Positions 16,420 through 26,800 of a DNA stretch of 64,000 nt are shown here, in pieces. This stretch comes from a bacterium (lineage in GTDB: Bacteria; SZUA-79; Acidulodesulfobacterales; Acidulodesulfobacteraceae): contig DAHVNW010000001.1 in assembly GCA_027319095.1 (NCBI GenBank), forward strand, positions 1 through 64,000, written 5' to 3'. Numbering within the stretch: position 1 is the first letter of the stretch; each line of letters opens with the position of its first letter. The notes beneath the pieces were generated by a model. The model was not told the origin of the DNA. It saw only the letters and a list, made by a program, of their open reading frames with translations, and made no database searches. The position numbers and the translations under genes are program-made.

Positions 16420-17571
16420 TTAGTCGTAGTTCTTATAAAATTCGTAAAAATTACCGTTTTCTATAGATTTGCGTATCTGCATGATAAGGTTTTGATAAAA
16501 ATGCAGGTTATGAACGGTTAAAAGCCTCTGCGAAAATATTTCCCTGCTCATGAAGGCATGCCGGACGTACGCGGCGCCGAAGTTTTTACAGCAAAAACAG
16601 GAACATTCAGGGTCTATAGGCAGGGTTTCCGATTTATAAACGGAATTTTTAATGTTTACCGTGCCGCGCGACGTAAAAACGAAACCGTTTCGCGCATTCC
16701 TCGTCGGCAGGACGCAATCGAACATATCTATGCCCAGAGCCACCGCTTTTACGATGTCCGCGGGAGTTCCTACGCCCATAATATAGCGCGGTTTCGTTTC
16801 CGGAAGATTTGAAGCCGATATTCCGAGCATTTCAAGCATAGTTTCTTTCGTTTCCCCCACGGCTAAGCCTCCTATGGCATAGCCGTCCGCGTCTAATCCG
16901 GACATTATGCGCGCGGATTTTTCCCTTAAATCTTCGAAAAAGTTTCCCTGAGTAATAAGAAAAAGCAGGTTATCCTTTTCGGCTTCGTATCGGGCTTCGT
17001 TTCCGGTTCCGGTTTTGCGCTCCGTCCGCCGGTTAAAAACGCCCGTTTTTTTTGCTTCGATAGATTTTTCCGCCCACCTTAAAGTCGTATCCAAATCTTT
17101 TTCGGCCCTTTCTTTTTTTACACCGTGACCAGAAAAGACGTCCAGCTGCATCATTATATCGGAATCTAAGATTTTTTGAATTTCTATTACGCGCTCGGGA
17201 GTAAAAAAATGGGTTTCCCCGTCTATATGGGACATAAATTCGACGCCGCCGTTTTTAATTTTGGCAAATTTTGCAAGGCTGAAAATTTGAAATCCGCCGG
17301 AATCCGTAAGAATGGATCCGCCGTAGCCGGTAAATTTTCTCAGCGAGCCGAATTTTTCTATAACGTCCGTTCCAGGTCTTAAAAAAAGATGATAGGCGTT
17401 GGAAAGCATAATTTTAAACCCTTCGCCGTATATCTCGAAAGGAGAAAGCGATTTCACGGTTCCTATAGTTCCTACCGGCATAAAAACCGGAGTTTCTATC
17501 GTCCCGTTTTTCGTAGTAAGCAAACCTAATCTTGCCTTAGTCCCGGAATCTTTTTTAATTATCTTAAACAT
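16420..17571 (-). CDS. tgt: tRNA-guanine transglycosylase
   Basis: Swaps guanine 34 of GUN-anticodon tRNAs for preQ1 in queuosine synthesis. The 383 residues hold SNAYHLFLRPG, LTDSGGFQIFSL (active-site Asp in the DSGGFQ motif, about 92), a second Asp in GIDMFDCVLPTRNARNG (about 280), and the zinc site CSCFCCKN...H (about 318-350). A charged insertion (EAKKTGVFNRRTERKTGTGNEARYEAEKDN, described here by position about 173-202) is not typical. It follows queA by nine bases, so both queuosine steps are co-transcribed with the Sec genes. Confidence 0.97.
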   Translation of the reverse strand: MFKIIKKDSGTKARLGLLTTKNGTIETPVFMPVGTIGTVKSLSPFEIYGEGFKIMLSNAYHLFLRPGTDVIEKFGSLRKFTGYGGSILTDSGGFQIFSLAKFAKIKNGGVEFMSHIDGETHFFTPERVIEIQKILDSDIMMQLDVFSGHGVKKERAEKDLDTTLRWAEKSIEAKKTGVFNRRTERKTGTGNEARYEAEKDNLLFLITQGNFFEDLREKSARIMSGLDADGYAIGGLAVGETKETMLEMLGISASNLPETKPRYIMGVGTPADIVKAVALGIDMFDCVLPTRNARNGFVFTSRGTVNIKNSVYKSETLPIDPECSCFCCKNFGAAYVRHAFMSREIFSQRLLTVHNLHFYQNLIMQIRKSIENGNFYEFYKNYD

Positions 17572-17579
17572 TATAGTTA

Positions 17580-18674
17580 TTATATATTATACAGATACAT
17601 GGCATCGCCGTAGCTAAAAAGAGAGTAGCCGTTTTTTAACGCTTCTTCGTAAACCGCCCTTGTTTTTTCTATGCCTATCAATGCGCAAATCATTATGTAA
17701 AGAGAGGATTTAGGCTGATGAAAATTAGTAATCAGGTTTTTAGTTATTTTAAATTTATATCCCGGATAAATATATAACGAGGTTTCGAGGTTTCTTCCGC
17801 AAGCCGCCTTAACGCCTCCGCCATCGGCGGAGGCGGAGGACTCTAGACATCTTACGGTGGAAGTGCCGGTCAATATAATTTTATTTCCCGATTCTATCGC
17901 GCCGTTTATAATATCCGCCGTTTCTTTCGAAATAGAATAGGTTTCTTTATGCATATCGTGTTCTTTTATGTTTTCAGTCCTTACGGGAAGGAATGTTCCA
18001 AGTCCTATATTCAGTGAGACCGGTGCGAAAACACCGCCCCTGGATTTTATATTTTCTATAGTCTTGCCGGTAAAATGAAGTCCGGCGGTCGGCGCGGCTA
18101 CGGAAAAACCGCCGGTTCCAGTCCCGTCGGCGTAAACGGTCTGATAGTATATTTCGTCGGCTTTACCTGTGGAACGCTTAATATAAGGCGGAAGAGGAAT
18201 TTGGGCGCATTTTTCGAATATGCAGTCGTAATCTTTTTTGGTTTGCATAGATATTTCGAAGTTTCCGCCGCCCAGTTTTTTAAGTATTTTAATAAAAACG
18301 GGGATGTTTTCGGAAACGCCCCCGCCGCGCCCTGCAACAGCTATTTCTTCAGATTCTTTAACTGATTTATGCGATTTTACCAAAGCGTTTAATTTTAGAG
18401 GAAAAGATATATCCTGCGGGAATTCGGTTATAAATATTTCGACTTTGCCGCCGGAAGCCCTGCTTCCTAATATTCTGGCTTTTTTTACGAAGGAATTGTT
18501 TACGGCCACGACGTCGCCTTTGCCTATGTATTCCGAAATTTCATAAAATTTTTTATGCCCGATTTTAAAATTTTGTACGTCCACAGCTAAAAGTCTCGCT
18601 TTGTCCCTGTCTTTTTTAGGGTATTTTGCTATTAGTTTATGGTCGAATTCGTAATCGAATAAATTTATATCCAT
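17580..18674 (-). CDS. queA: S-adenosylmethionine:tRNA ribosyltransferase-isomerase
   Basis: QueA adds the ribosyl part of SAM to preQ1 in tRNA and forms epoxyqueuosine. 364 residues with FDYEFDHKLIAKYPKKDRDKARLL at the N-terminus, DVVAVNNSFVKKARILG, the central SVAAPTAGLHFT motif (about 205) and C-terminal NLITNFHQPKSSLYIMICALIG, all hallmarks of the family. ATG 18674 gives the usual N-terminus. It is the first gene of the minus-strand queA-tgt-yajC-secD-secF run, divergent from holB with only about 85 bases between them, where both promoters must lie. Confidence 0.97.
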   Translation of the reverse strand: MDINLFDYEFDHKLIAKYPKKDRDKARLLAVDVQNFKIGHKKFYEISEYIGKGDVVAVNNSFVKKARILGSRASGGKVEIFITEFPQDISFPLKLNALVKSHKSVKESEEIAVAGRGGGVSENIPVFIKILKKLGGGNFEISMQTKKDYDCIFEKCAQIPLPPYIKRSTGKADEIYYQTVYADGTGTGGFSVAAPTAGLHFTGKTIENIKSRGGVFAPVSLNIGLGTFLPVRTENIKEHDMHKETYSISKETADIINGAIESGNKIILTGTSTVRCLESSASADGGGVKAACGRNLETSLYIYPGYKFKITKNLITNFHQPKSSLYIMICALIGIEKTRAVYEEALKNGYSLFSYGDAMYLYNI

Positions 18675-18759
18675 AACGCAGGCTATTATAACAAATTTTT
18701 CGATGCTTGCAAAACTTCGGCGTATCGTATAAGCTATGAATATATTGAGGTACCGATAT

Positions 18760-19986
18760 ATGGAATTGATTTATAATAATAGTACAAAAAATAATTACGA
18801 TTGTTCGACGGTAATCGGACACGAAAAACAGCTGAATTTTTTAAAAAGCTTATATGTCTCCGGCAGAATACCGCCTGGACTTTTGTTTCACGGTCAAAAA
18901 AACATAGGAAAAAAATTTGCGGCCATAGCATTTGCCGCCTCCGTTTTATGCGAAGATTATGCCCTAAATTTTGCTTCCGTCGGCAGAGAAGGCAAGGAGG
19001 ACGCCGGAAGCGATAATTCTTTAAGGTTTTGCGGCAAATGTCCGTCGTGTTCCGCGGTATTAAACGGAATAAGCCAACATTTTTTAATTATCGAGTCTTC
19101 CGCCGGTTCCATAAAAATTGACGATATTCATAAAGCCGCGAAGTTTTTAAGCCTTGCTCCAGCATATCCGGGGTACCGGTTCGTTATTATTGGAGAGGCT
19201 TCGCATATGAATGCGTCATCCGCAAACGCTCTTTTAAAAATTTTAGAAGAACCTCCCGAAAAAACGGTTTTTATTTTAATAACTTCATCTGCGGGCATGC
19301 TTTTGCCGACTGTTATATCGCGGTGTCAGCTGACGGGTTTTCATCCTGTTCCCGAAGAAACGCTCTTTAATTACTTTAAAGCCGAATTTCCAGATATCGA
19401 AAACGTAAAGCTCAAAGTTTATTCAAAGCTTGCAAGAGGAAGTTTCTCGGTTTTTCGCGCACTAATCGAGGGAAATTTTTTTGAAAGAAGGCATTTTTTA
19501 ATTAATTCGCTCTTTAAACCGTTGTTCGAAGGAACAAAAAATTTCTACGACATATCTTCGCAGTTCGGCATTATCGAAAAAGCGGCAAAAGATGCCCTAA
19601 AAAAGAAAGTGAAGGAAAAAGAAGCAAGCAAAGACGGCGATATTGATATGTCTTCCGTTTTTGAATCGATTTTGCTTATTTTTAGGGATATTTATATATA
19701 CTTTGTGTCAAAAAACGAAAAATTATTATATAATGAAGATATAGCTGAGGAAATAAAAGAATTGGCATTATCGCTTAATCGTGATTTTAAAGGAAGCGCC
19801 GATAAGCGATTGAACTGGGACGGCAATGCGACGGAGAGAATGGAACGGATGGAGCGCATAATCGAAAATATGATGGATTATACCGCAGAATATATAGAAA
19901 AAATAAACGGCTATAATCCGAATAAGTCTATTGCCTTGGATTCATATTTTTCTAAGCTTTTTGACGAAATGAACAATAAACGATAA
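18760..19986 (+). CDS. holB: DNA polymerase III clamp loader subunit delta prime
   Basis: AAA+-fold clamp-loader subunit. It shows VIGHEKQLNFLKSLYVSGRIPPGLLFHGQ, a degenerate P-loop (GQKNIGKKFAA), a zinc-binding cluster CGKCPSC, HMNASSANALLKILEEPPEKTVFILITS and the SRC motif in VISRCQ. These fit delta prime rather than DnaX. ATG 18760 was preferred because TTGAGG lies nine bases upstream; an in-frame ATG at 18736 has no ribosome site. The C-terminal third (from about residue 260) is poorly conserved. It starts the holB-ricT-metG-tatD run known from many bacteria. Confidence 0.9.
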   Translation: MELIYNNSTKNNYDCSTVIGHEKQLNFLKSLYVSGRIPPGLLFHGQKNIGKKFAAIAFAASVLCEDYALNFASVGREGKEDAGSDNSLRFCGKCPSCSAVLNGISQHFLIIESSAGSIKIDDIHKAAKFLSLAPAYPGYRFVIIGEASHMNASSANALLKILEEPPEKTVFILITSSAGMLLPTVISRCQLTGFHPVPEETLFNYFKAEFPDIENVKLKVYSKLARGSFSVFRALIEGNFFERRHFLINSLFKPLFEGTKNFYDISSQFGIIEKAAKDALKKKVKEKEASKDGDIDMSSVFESILLIFRDIYIYFVSKNEKLLYNEDIAEEIKELALSLNRDFKGSADKRLNWDGNATERMERMERIIENMMDYTAEYIEKINGYNPNKSIALDSYFSKLFDEMNNKR

Positions 19987-19997
19987 ATAATAAATAA

Positions 19998-20684
19998 ATG
20001 AGAATAGCAGAAGTAAAAATACCAGAAATGGGTTATATTTTGGAATGCATCGTAAAGGTTCCGGAACTCTCATTAAACGACAGGGTGCTCGTCGAGCGGA
20101 AAAATATTATTTATGCAGGGACCATCTCCGGAGAAATCAAAGTTTTAGGGGATAACGGTCAAATTCCAAACCCGCCGCCGGATTCTTCCATAATTAGAAA
20201 ACTTTTTCCTTTCGAAAGCGCCGATAAATTTATGCATTATAAAATTGAAAACGAAGGTTTCGATTTTTGTAAAAAAAATGTGGAAGACTTAAAACTTGAG
20301 ATGAAATTATTGCTGGTTAAATATATGCCCCAGGAAAATAAGCTGTTATTTTACTACAGCGCCGAAGACAGGGTCGATTTCAGGGAACTCGTAAAAATAC
20401 TTGCGACAAAATTTCATTTAAGAATAGAAATGCGCCAGATAAACATTCGCGACGAGTGTAAAATATTAGGCGGCATAGGCGTTTGCGGTAGAGTCTGCTG
20501 CTGCGCCTCGGTGGTAGGCGAAATGAGCGCGGTTACCTCCAAAATTACAAAACTTCAATGCCAGAATACAAGCAAATTCATAGGTTATTGCGGCAGGCTT
20601 CTTTGCTGTATCGCTTTCGACCCTCCTGACGAGGAAGAAGCTGACCAATGTCAATGCAAAATCAATGAGAAAATTAACGAATAA
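19998..20684 (+). CDS. ricT: PSP1-domain protein, RicT/YaaT-like
   Basis: 228 residues with the PSP1 C-terminal domain (about 60-145: VEDLKLEMKLLLVKYMPQENKLLFYYSAEDRVDFRELVK) and a Cys-rich end (GVCGRVCCCASV, IGYCGRLLCCIAF, CQCK). In Bacillus, RicT works with RicA and RicF as an Fe-S complex that steers RNase Y. Here the cysteine clusters are kept, consistent with Fe-S binding. Its place between holB and metG matches the conserved holB-yaaT-metS neighbourhood. Without ricA or ricF in view, the role in this Gram-negative organism is uncertain. Confidence 0.9.
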   Translation: MRIAEVKIPEMGYILECIVKVPELSLNDRVLVERKNIIYAGTISGEIKVLGDNGQIPNPPPDSSIIRKLFPFESADKFMHYKIENEGFDFCKKNVEDLKLEMKLLLVKYMPQENKLLFYYSAEDRVDFRELVKILATKFHLRIEMRQINIRDECKILGGIGVCGRVCCCASVVGEMSAVTSKITKLQCQNTSKFIGYCGRLLCCIAFDPPDEEEADQCQCKINEKINE

Positions 20685-20687
20685 AAT

Positions 20688-22250
20688 ATGAAATATTTTT
20701 ATGTTACCACGCCTATTTATTATGTAAACGATAAACCTCACGTAGGACACGCTTATTCCACCGTTATAGCAGATTGCGCGGCAAGATTTAAAAGGTTATC
20801 GGGCTATAAAGTATTTTTTCAAACCGGAACCGACGAACACGGGTTAAAAATCGAAAAAGAAGCTGATGCCAGAGGGATTGCCCCAAAAGAACTTGCCGAC
20901 TCGATGCATATTAAATTTAAAGAACTTTTTTCGGACTTAAATATATCTTACGACAGGTTTATCAGAACTACCGATGCCGACCACGTCCAAACCGTCAGGA
21001 CCGCTTTCGAAAAATTATTAAAAAACGGAGACATATATTTGTCGGAATACGAAGGTTGGTACTGTACTCCATGCGAAACGTTTCTTACGGAAAAATCTCT
21101 GTCGGAAGGCGGAAAATGTCCTCAATGCGGAAGGCCGGCTTCAAAAGTTAAAGAAGAAAGCTATTTTTTAAAATTAGACAAATACGAGAAAAAACTTTTA
21201 GATTTTATAGAAAACAATTCCGGTTTTATAAAACCGGAATTTAGAAAAAACGAGGTATTGTCTTTTGTAAAAGAAGGATTAAAAAATTTAAGCATATCGA
21301 GAACGTCTTTTAAGTGGGGAATTCCAGTGCCCGGAGACGACAATCACGTAATATACGTCTGGTTCGACGCTCTTTTAAACTACCTGACGGGGTTGGGGCA
21401 TGAAACTTATCTGGAAGGCAGGAATCCAGATTTCGAACGTTTTTTAGAATCTACGAATCATATAGTAGGTAAAGATATTCTTAAGTTTCATGCGGTTTAC
21501 TGGCCTATTATGCTTTTTGCGCTGGGACTTAGGCCGCCTAAGACTATACTGGCGCACGGATGGTGGCTTATGGACGGCGCTAAGATGTCTAAGTCGCTCG
21601 GAAACGTTATAGACCCTAAGGTTATAGTCGAAAAATTCGGCGCCGATGCCTTAAGATATTTTCTTTTAAGCGAAATTACGATAGGTTTGGACGGAGATTT
21701 TAATACCGGCAGTTTTACCGTAAGATATAATTCCGGGCTTGCCAACGACCTAGGAAATTTAGTTTCCAGGACAGCCGCAATGTTAAGAAAATATGCGGAC
21801 GGAAAGATTCCGGGTAAGAACGCTGGAGAAGACGCCGCCGTGCTAAACGAAGCTCTCGTTCTTTTGAACGGTTTAGGCGAAAGGTATGACAGATACGATT
21901 TTGCGAAGATTTTGGAAGATATATTCAGGTTTATAAACATATTAAACAAATATATAAACGATTCCGCCCCATGGAAATTAAATATAAACGAGCCCGAAGA
22001 CAGGAGTAATTTATTTAAAATCCTTAAAACCGCGGCGGTTTCCATTTACTACATTTCTTATTTTATATACCCTTTTATGCCGGAAACTTCTGGCAAAATT
22101 AATAATATGTTAAATATAAAGCCGTTCGATTTACCGGGTTTTTCGCTTGATCCCGGAGATGCGGCGGATTATTGCGAAAAGTTATTTAAAAACGGATTTA
22201 GCATTGCCGAAAAAAGCGAAATTCTTTTTCCCAGAATAAAATTCGAATAA
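20688..22250 (+). CDS. metG: Methionine-tRNA ligase
   Basis: Class I synthetase charging tRNA-Met. 520 residues: the HIGH-type motif in PIYYVNDKPHVGHAYS (about 10-20), the zinc knuckle CTPC...CPQC (about 127-147), the WFDALLNYLTGLG tunnel and the KMSKS loop in DGAKMSKSLGN (about 300). The anticodon-binding helical domain occupies about 360-500. It ends at about residue 520 and lacks the C-terminal EMAP/Trbp tRNA-binding domain found in longer forms. It starts three bases after the ricT stop, and the TatD fusion follows by five bases. Confidence 0.97.
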   Translation: MKYFYVTTPIYYVNDKPHVGHAYSTVIADCAARFKRLSGYKVFFQTGTDEHGLKIEKEADARGIAPKELADSMHIKFKELFSDLNISYDRFIRTTDADHVQTVRTAFEKLLKNGDIYLSEYEGWYCTPCETFLTEKSLSEGGKCPQCGRPASKVKEESYFLKLDKYEKKLLDFIENNSGFIKPEFRKNEVLSFVKEGLKNLSISRTSFKWGIPVPGDDNHVIYVWFDALLNYLTGLGHETYLEGRNPDFERFLESTNHIVGKDILKFHAVYWPIMLFALGLRPPKTILAHGWWLMDGAKMSKSLGNVIDPKVIVEKFGADALRYFLLSEITIGLDGDFNTGSFTVRYNSGLANDLGNLVSRTAAMLRKYADGKIPGKNAGEDAAVLNEALVLLNGLGERYDRYDFAKILEDIFRFINILNKYINDSAPWKLNINEPEDRSNLFKILKTAAVSIYYISYFIYPFMPETSGKINNMLNIKPFDLPGFSLDPGDAADYCEKLFKNGFSIAEKSEILFPRIKFE

Positions 22251-22255
22251 TAAAA

Positions 22256-23749
22256 ATGATTGATTCGCATTGCCATCTAGAAATGCGGGAGTTCGACCCC
22301 GATTTAAAGGACGTTTTCGAAAGAATGCCGGAATACGGAGTTACCCATGCCGTTTCGATAGGTTCTTTAGCCCAAAACGAAAGAATAGAAAAAACGCTCG
22401 AAATTGCCGGTTCGCACGATAATATTTATACTACCCTCGGAGTGCACCCCAAAAGTAGCTATAAAAGTTTTGACGATATATCGGAACTATTTCAAAAATA
22501 TTATTTCAAAAACAAAAAAAAAATAGTGGCCGTCGGAGAAATAGGATTAGATTATTTTTTTCAGGGACAGTTTCAAGGGCAGCCTCATAAAACTTCCGAA
22601 AGCTTGGAAAAAATTAAAGGGGCGCAGAAAGAATTATTTAAATTTCAGCTGGGGCTTGCTTCCGCGCACAGGCTTCCAGTAATAGTCCATATTCGAGATG
22701 CATATGAAGATGCCATAGAAATTTTAAAAGAATACGCTAAGAACTCCGACGGGTTTTTCGGGGGCGTTATTCATTGTTTTTCGTCTGCCGAGCCTGCCGT
22801 TGCCGCCGAATTTTTAAAACTGGGTTTTTTTATATCTTTTTCCGGGAACATAACTTATAAGAAAAACGACGGACTAATGGCCTCCGCTAAATCCGTTCCG
22901 GACGAAAAGCTGCTGATAGAAACCGACAGTCCGTACCTTGCGCCTAACGCTTTCAGGGGAAAAAGAAACGAGCCTTCGTTTATTCGTTTCGTTTTGGAGA
23001 CTATTGCCGCGGAAAAAAATATAGGCAAGAAAAAATTGGACGGTTTAACCGTCCAAAATACCGTCAATCTTTTTTCGTTAGAAGGAGTCGAAGGTTTCTA
23101 TCCGGCCGTCGCATATCAAATTAGAAATTCGGTTTATATAAACCTTACCAATAAATGCACTAACAGATGCACGTTCTGTCCTAAATATCAGGGAGGGAAA
23201 AATAATTTTTGCGTAAAAGGATACAATCTTAAGTTAAAAAAAGAGCCCTCGTCCTCCGAGGTAATTTCGTCAGTTTTTCGCTACTATAATTTTAACGAAA
23301 TAGTTTTTTGCGGATTGGGAGAACCGACTTTGAGGATAGAAACGCTTAAAGAAGTTGCAAAAGCCATTAAAAATAAAGTCAAAGGCGAAAACATGGAAAC
23401 AAAACCGGTAAAAATAAGATTGGATACCGACGGTCTCGCTAATGCCGTTTACGGGCGCAATATAGCTGCGGAATTAGAAGGGCTCGTGGACAGCGTGAGC
23501 ATAAGCCTAAACGCTCAAAACGCCGAAACATACAATGCTTTATGCGAGCCCGGGTTGATAAATAAAATAGACAAAAAAACAGGCGCTTACGAGGCGGTTA
23601 TAGATTTCGTCAAAGAGTCGAAAAAGTATATAAGGAACGTAACGGTTACGGCTATAGACCTTCCTGGCGTCGATACGGAATATATCGAAAACATTGCGAA
23701 AAATATCGGCGTTAACTATAAAACAAGGCATCATAACGACGTAGGATAA
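22256..23749 (+). CDS. TatD-family nuclease fused to a TatD-associated radical SAM domain
   Basis: 497 residues, two enzymes in one chain. Residues 1-280 are a TatD metal-dependent DNase/amidohydrolase: MIDSHCHLE, LGVHPKSS, VAVGEIGLDYFF, PVIVHIRDA, GVIHCFSS and LIETDSPYLAP are the metal-ligand motifs in order. Residues 291-497 are a short radical SAM domain: CTNRCTFC (Cys301, 305, 308, a CX3CX2C cluster site), FCGLGEPTLR and SISLNAQNAETYNALCEP. Radical SAM proteins encoded beside TatD are a known but uncharacterised group; here they are fused. It ends about 90 bases before the YhaM-like gene. Function of the SAM half is unknown. Confidence 0.88.
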   Translation: MIDSHCHLEMREFDPDLKDVFERMPEYGVTHAVSIGSLAQNERIEKTLEIAGSHDNIYTTLGVHPKSSYKSFDDISELFQKYYFKNKKKIVAVGEIGLDYFFQGQFQGQPHKTSESLEKIKGAQKELFKFQLGLASAHRLPVIVHIRDAYEDAIEILKEYAKNSDGFFGGVIHCFSSAEPAVAAEFLKLGFFISFSGNITYKKNDGLMASAKSVPDEKLLIETDSPYLAPNAFRGKRNEPSFIRFVLETIAAEKNIGKKKLDGLTVQNTVNLFSLEGVEGFYPAVAYQIRNSVYINLTNKCTNRCTFCPKYQGGKNNFCVKGYNLKLKKEPSSSEVISSVFRYYNFNEIVFCGLGEPTLRIETLKEVAKAIKNKVKGENMETKPVKIRLDTDGLANAVYGRNIAAELEGLVDSVSISLNAQNAETYNALCEPGLINKIDKKTGAYEAVIDFVKESKKYIRNVTVTAIDLPGVDTEYIENIAKNIGVNYKTRHHNDVG

Positions 23750-23832
23750 GCGAAATAGAAAATTACCCGGTTCGTTAATACGGTTCGCTAATGCGTTGAT
23801 TTTTTAAGAAAGATTTGCTAATATTAAGTTCT

Positions 23833-24819
23833 ATGGAAAAAATTTTAGTTTCAGATATAGAGGACAACCAAAAAGTCGAATCTATATTCCTCGTCAAAAG
23901 CAAATCGCAGGCTACCGGAAAAACCGGAAAGCCTTATATATATTTGAAATTAGCGGATAAAACAGGAGAAATTAAAGGTTATGTATGGGATAACGCGGAA
24001 AAGTTTTCGCCTCTTTTCGAAGTGGGGGACATAGTCAAAATCAGGTCCAGGACATCCATATTTCAAAACGAAATTCAGCTCGGAATTTCCGAAATAGAAA
24101 AAATTCCTTATGAAAGCCTCGACGAAAAAGAAATAGGATTGTTTTTTAAATCTTCTGCATACGATATCGATACCATGTTCGGCGAGCTTAAATTAATTTT
24201 AAAAGAAAATTTGACCGACGAATACGTCGTGAGACTAACCGATAAATTTCTTGGCGATGGCGAGTATGTTAAAATTTTAAAGCTGATTCCTGCTGCAAAA
24301 TCCATTCACCACGCGTATTTCGGGGGATTACTCGAGCATACGTTAAGCATGCTTAAAATAGGCGTTTTTCTTTCCGAACATTATAAGAGGCATGTTATAA
24401 AAGACGTTCTTTTATCTTCGATATTTCTTCACGACGTAGGAAAAACGGAAGAGCTTAGAATTAAAAACAACGTAGCCGAATATTCCGACGAAGGAAGATT
24501 ACTCGGCCATATAGTGCTCGGAGCAAACGCTGTCAGCGCAAAAATTTCGGCAATACCCGGTTTTCCAGAAAATTTAAAACTGCTTATTCTTCATTCCATA
24601 ATTTCTCATCATGGAGAACTTGAATACGGTTCGCCAAAAAGACCTAAAACTACTGAGGCTTTTCTTCTGCATTATATCGACAATATGGATTCTAAAGAAA
24701 ATCAATGCGCCGATTTCATGGATAACAATAGCATCCTTTGGAGCCAATATTCAAAGTCGTTAGACAGGTATCTGCTAAACTCGGGACTATTTTTCCCAAA
24801 AAAGAAAAACAGTTGCTAA
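23833..24819 (+). CDS. OB-fold / HD-domain 3'-5' exoribonuclease, YhaM-like
   Basis: 328 residues. The N-terminal OB nucleic-acid binding domain (about 8-90, FLVKSKSQATGKTGKPYIYLKLADKTGEIKGYVWD) is followed by an HD metal phosphohydrolase domain (about 150-290) with HHAYFGGLLEHTLSM, FLHDVGKTEEL and HHGELEYGSPKRPKT. This order is that of Bacillus YhaM. ATG 23833 gives the standard MEKILVSDI start; an in-frame TTG at 23815 is possible, and neither has a clear ribosome site. A terminator lies about 35 bases after the stop, closing the holB run. Confidence 0.88.
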   Translation: MEKILVSDIEDNQKVESIFLVKSKSQATGKTGKPYIYLKLADKTGEIKGYVWDNAEKFSPLFEVGDIVKIRSRTSIFQNEIQLGISEIEKIPYESLDEKEIGLFFKSSAYDIDTMFGELKLILKENLTDEYVVRLTDKFLGDGEYVKILKLIPAAKSIHHAYFGGLLEHTLSMLKIGVFLSEHYKRHVIKDVLLSSIFLHDVGKTEELRIKNNVAEYSDEGRLLGHIVLGANAVSAKISAIPGFPENLKLLILHSIISHHGELEYGSPKRPKTTEAFLLHYIDNMDSKENQCADFMDNNSILWSQYSKSLDRYLLNSGLFFPKKKNSC

Positions 24820-24853
24820 TTTATAGCATATATTATAACATTTAGAAAAAGGT

Positions 24854-24879
24854 ACGGATTTTAAATCCGTTTTCTTTTT
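24854..24879 (+). terminator. Rho-independent terminator between the YhaM-like gene and mreB
   Basis: ACGGAT (24854-24859) pairs with ATCCGT (24865-24870), extended by A/T pairs, and is followed by TTTCTTTTT. It separates the holB run from the mreB run. Confidence 0.7.
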
Positions 24880-24917
24880 CTCAAAATAAAACAAAAAGTA
24901 TGACAAGTATAAAGTAA

Positions 24918-25970
<1,053 letters not shown>

Positions 25971-25975
25971 GTCAA

Positions 25976-26800
25976 GTGAGTAAATTTATAAAAAACTTAA
26001 AGTTAAAAAAACATAAAGACGCCTTAATCCTTCTTATAATTATTATAATTTCCGTGTCCGTTTATGCGCTTTCATTAAAAGGCGTTAAATTCGGAGGCTT
26101 ATTTTCCGATTTTATCGGCGGCGCCGTTTACCGCGTCTATGAAATAATAGATTATCCGATTGGCGGCGCCGAAAAACTTTATAAAAATTACGTCAATCTT
26201 TTATCCGTTAAGGAACGGAATGAAAAGCTTAAACGCGAATTAAAAACAATAAAGTTTAAACTAAACCGCTACGAAAACTACGGAATAGAGAATAATAACC
26301 TGAAAGCGCTTCTTTTTTTAAAAAGCTCGATAGTCAAAAGATCCATTCCGGCCGAAATCCTGTTTCACGGCATAGAAGACTGGTTTTACAGCCTGTATAT
26401 AAACAAAGGAACTAAAGACGGGATAGAAAACGGAGACGGCGTTATTTCTTACGACGGTGTCGTAGGGCGCGTCGTTTATGCCGGACGGACTGGTTCAAGG
26501 GTTATTCCGGCTACAAATCCTAAATGCGTTATCTCGGTTATAGACGCAAATACCGGAACTATGGGCATTGTGCAGGGAACCGGCAACGGCTATCTTAAAA
26601 TGAGGTTCGTATTTAATTCCAAAAAAATAGGGAAAGGCGACAAAATTTTAACCTCCGGCCTGGGAGGCGTTTTTACCTCGGGGTTATATGTAGGCAGAGT
26701 AGTTTCTGTCGTCAGGAAAAGCTACGATATATTTCAGCGCATAACCGTAATTCCGTATAAAAATTTATTTAACGTCAAATATGTCCTTGTCGAGAAATAA
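25976..26800 (+). CDS. mreC: Rod shape-determining protein MreC
   Basis: 274 residues starting with GTG. A short Lys-rich cytoplasmic end, one membrane helix (about 16-34, ALILLIIIIISVSVYALSL), a coiled coil (about 70-105) and the double beta-barrel periplasmic domain with GTKDGIENGDGVISYDGVVGRVVYAG and GDKILTSGLGGVFTSGLYVGRV, the MreC signature. It links the MreB filaments to PBP2. mreD begins 20 bases before its stop. Confidence 0.94.
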   Translation: MSKFIKNLKLKKHKDALILLIIIIISVSVYALSLKGVKFGGLFSDFIGGAVYRVYEIIDYPIGGAEKLYKNYVNLLSVKERNEKLKRELKTIKFKLNRYENYGIENNNLKALLFLKSSIVKRSIPAEILFHGIEDWFYSLYINKGTKDGIENGDGVISYDGVVGRVVYAGRTGSRVIPATNPKCVISVIDANTGTMGIVQGTGNGYLKMRFVFNSKKIGKGDKILTSGLGGVFTSGLYVGRVVSVVRKSYDIFQRITVIPYKNLFNVKYVLVEK

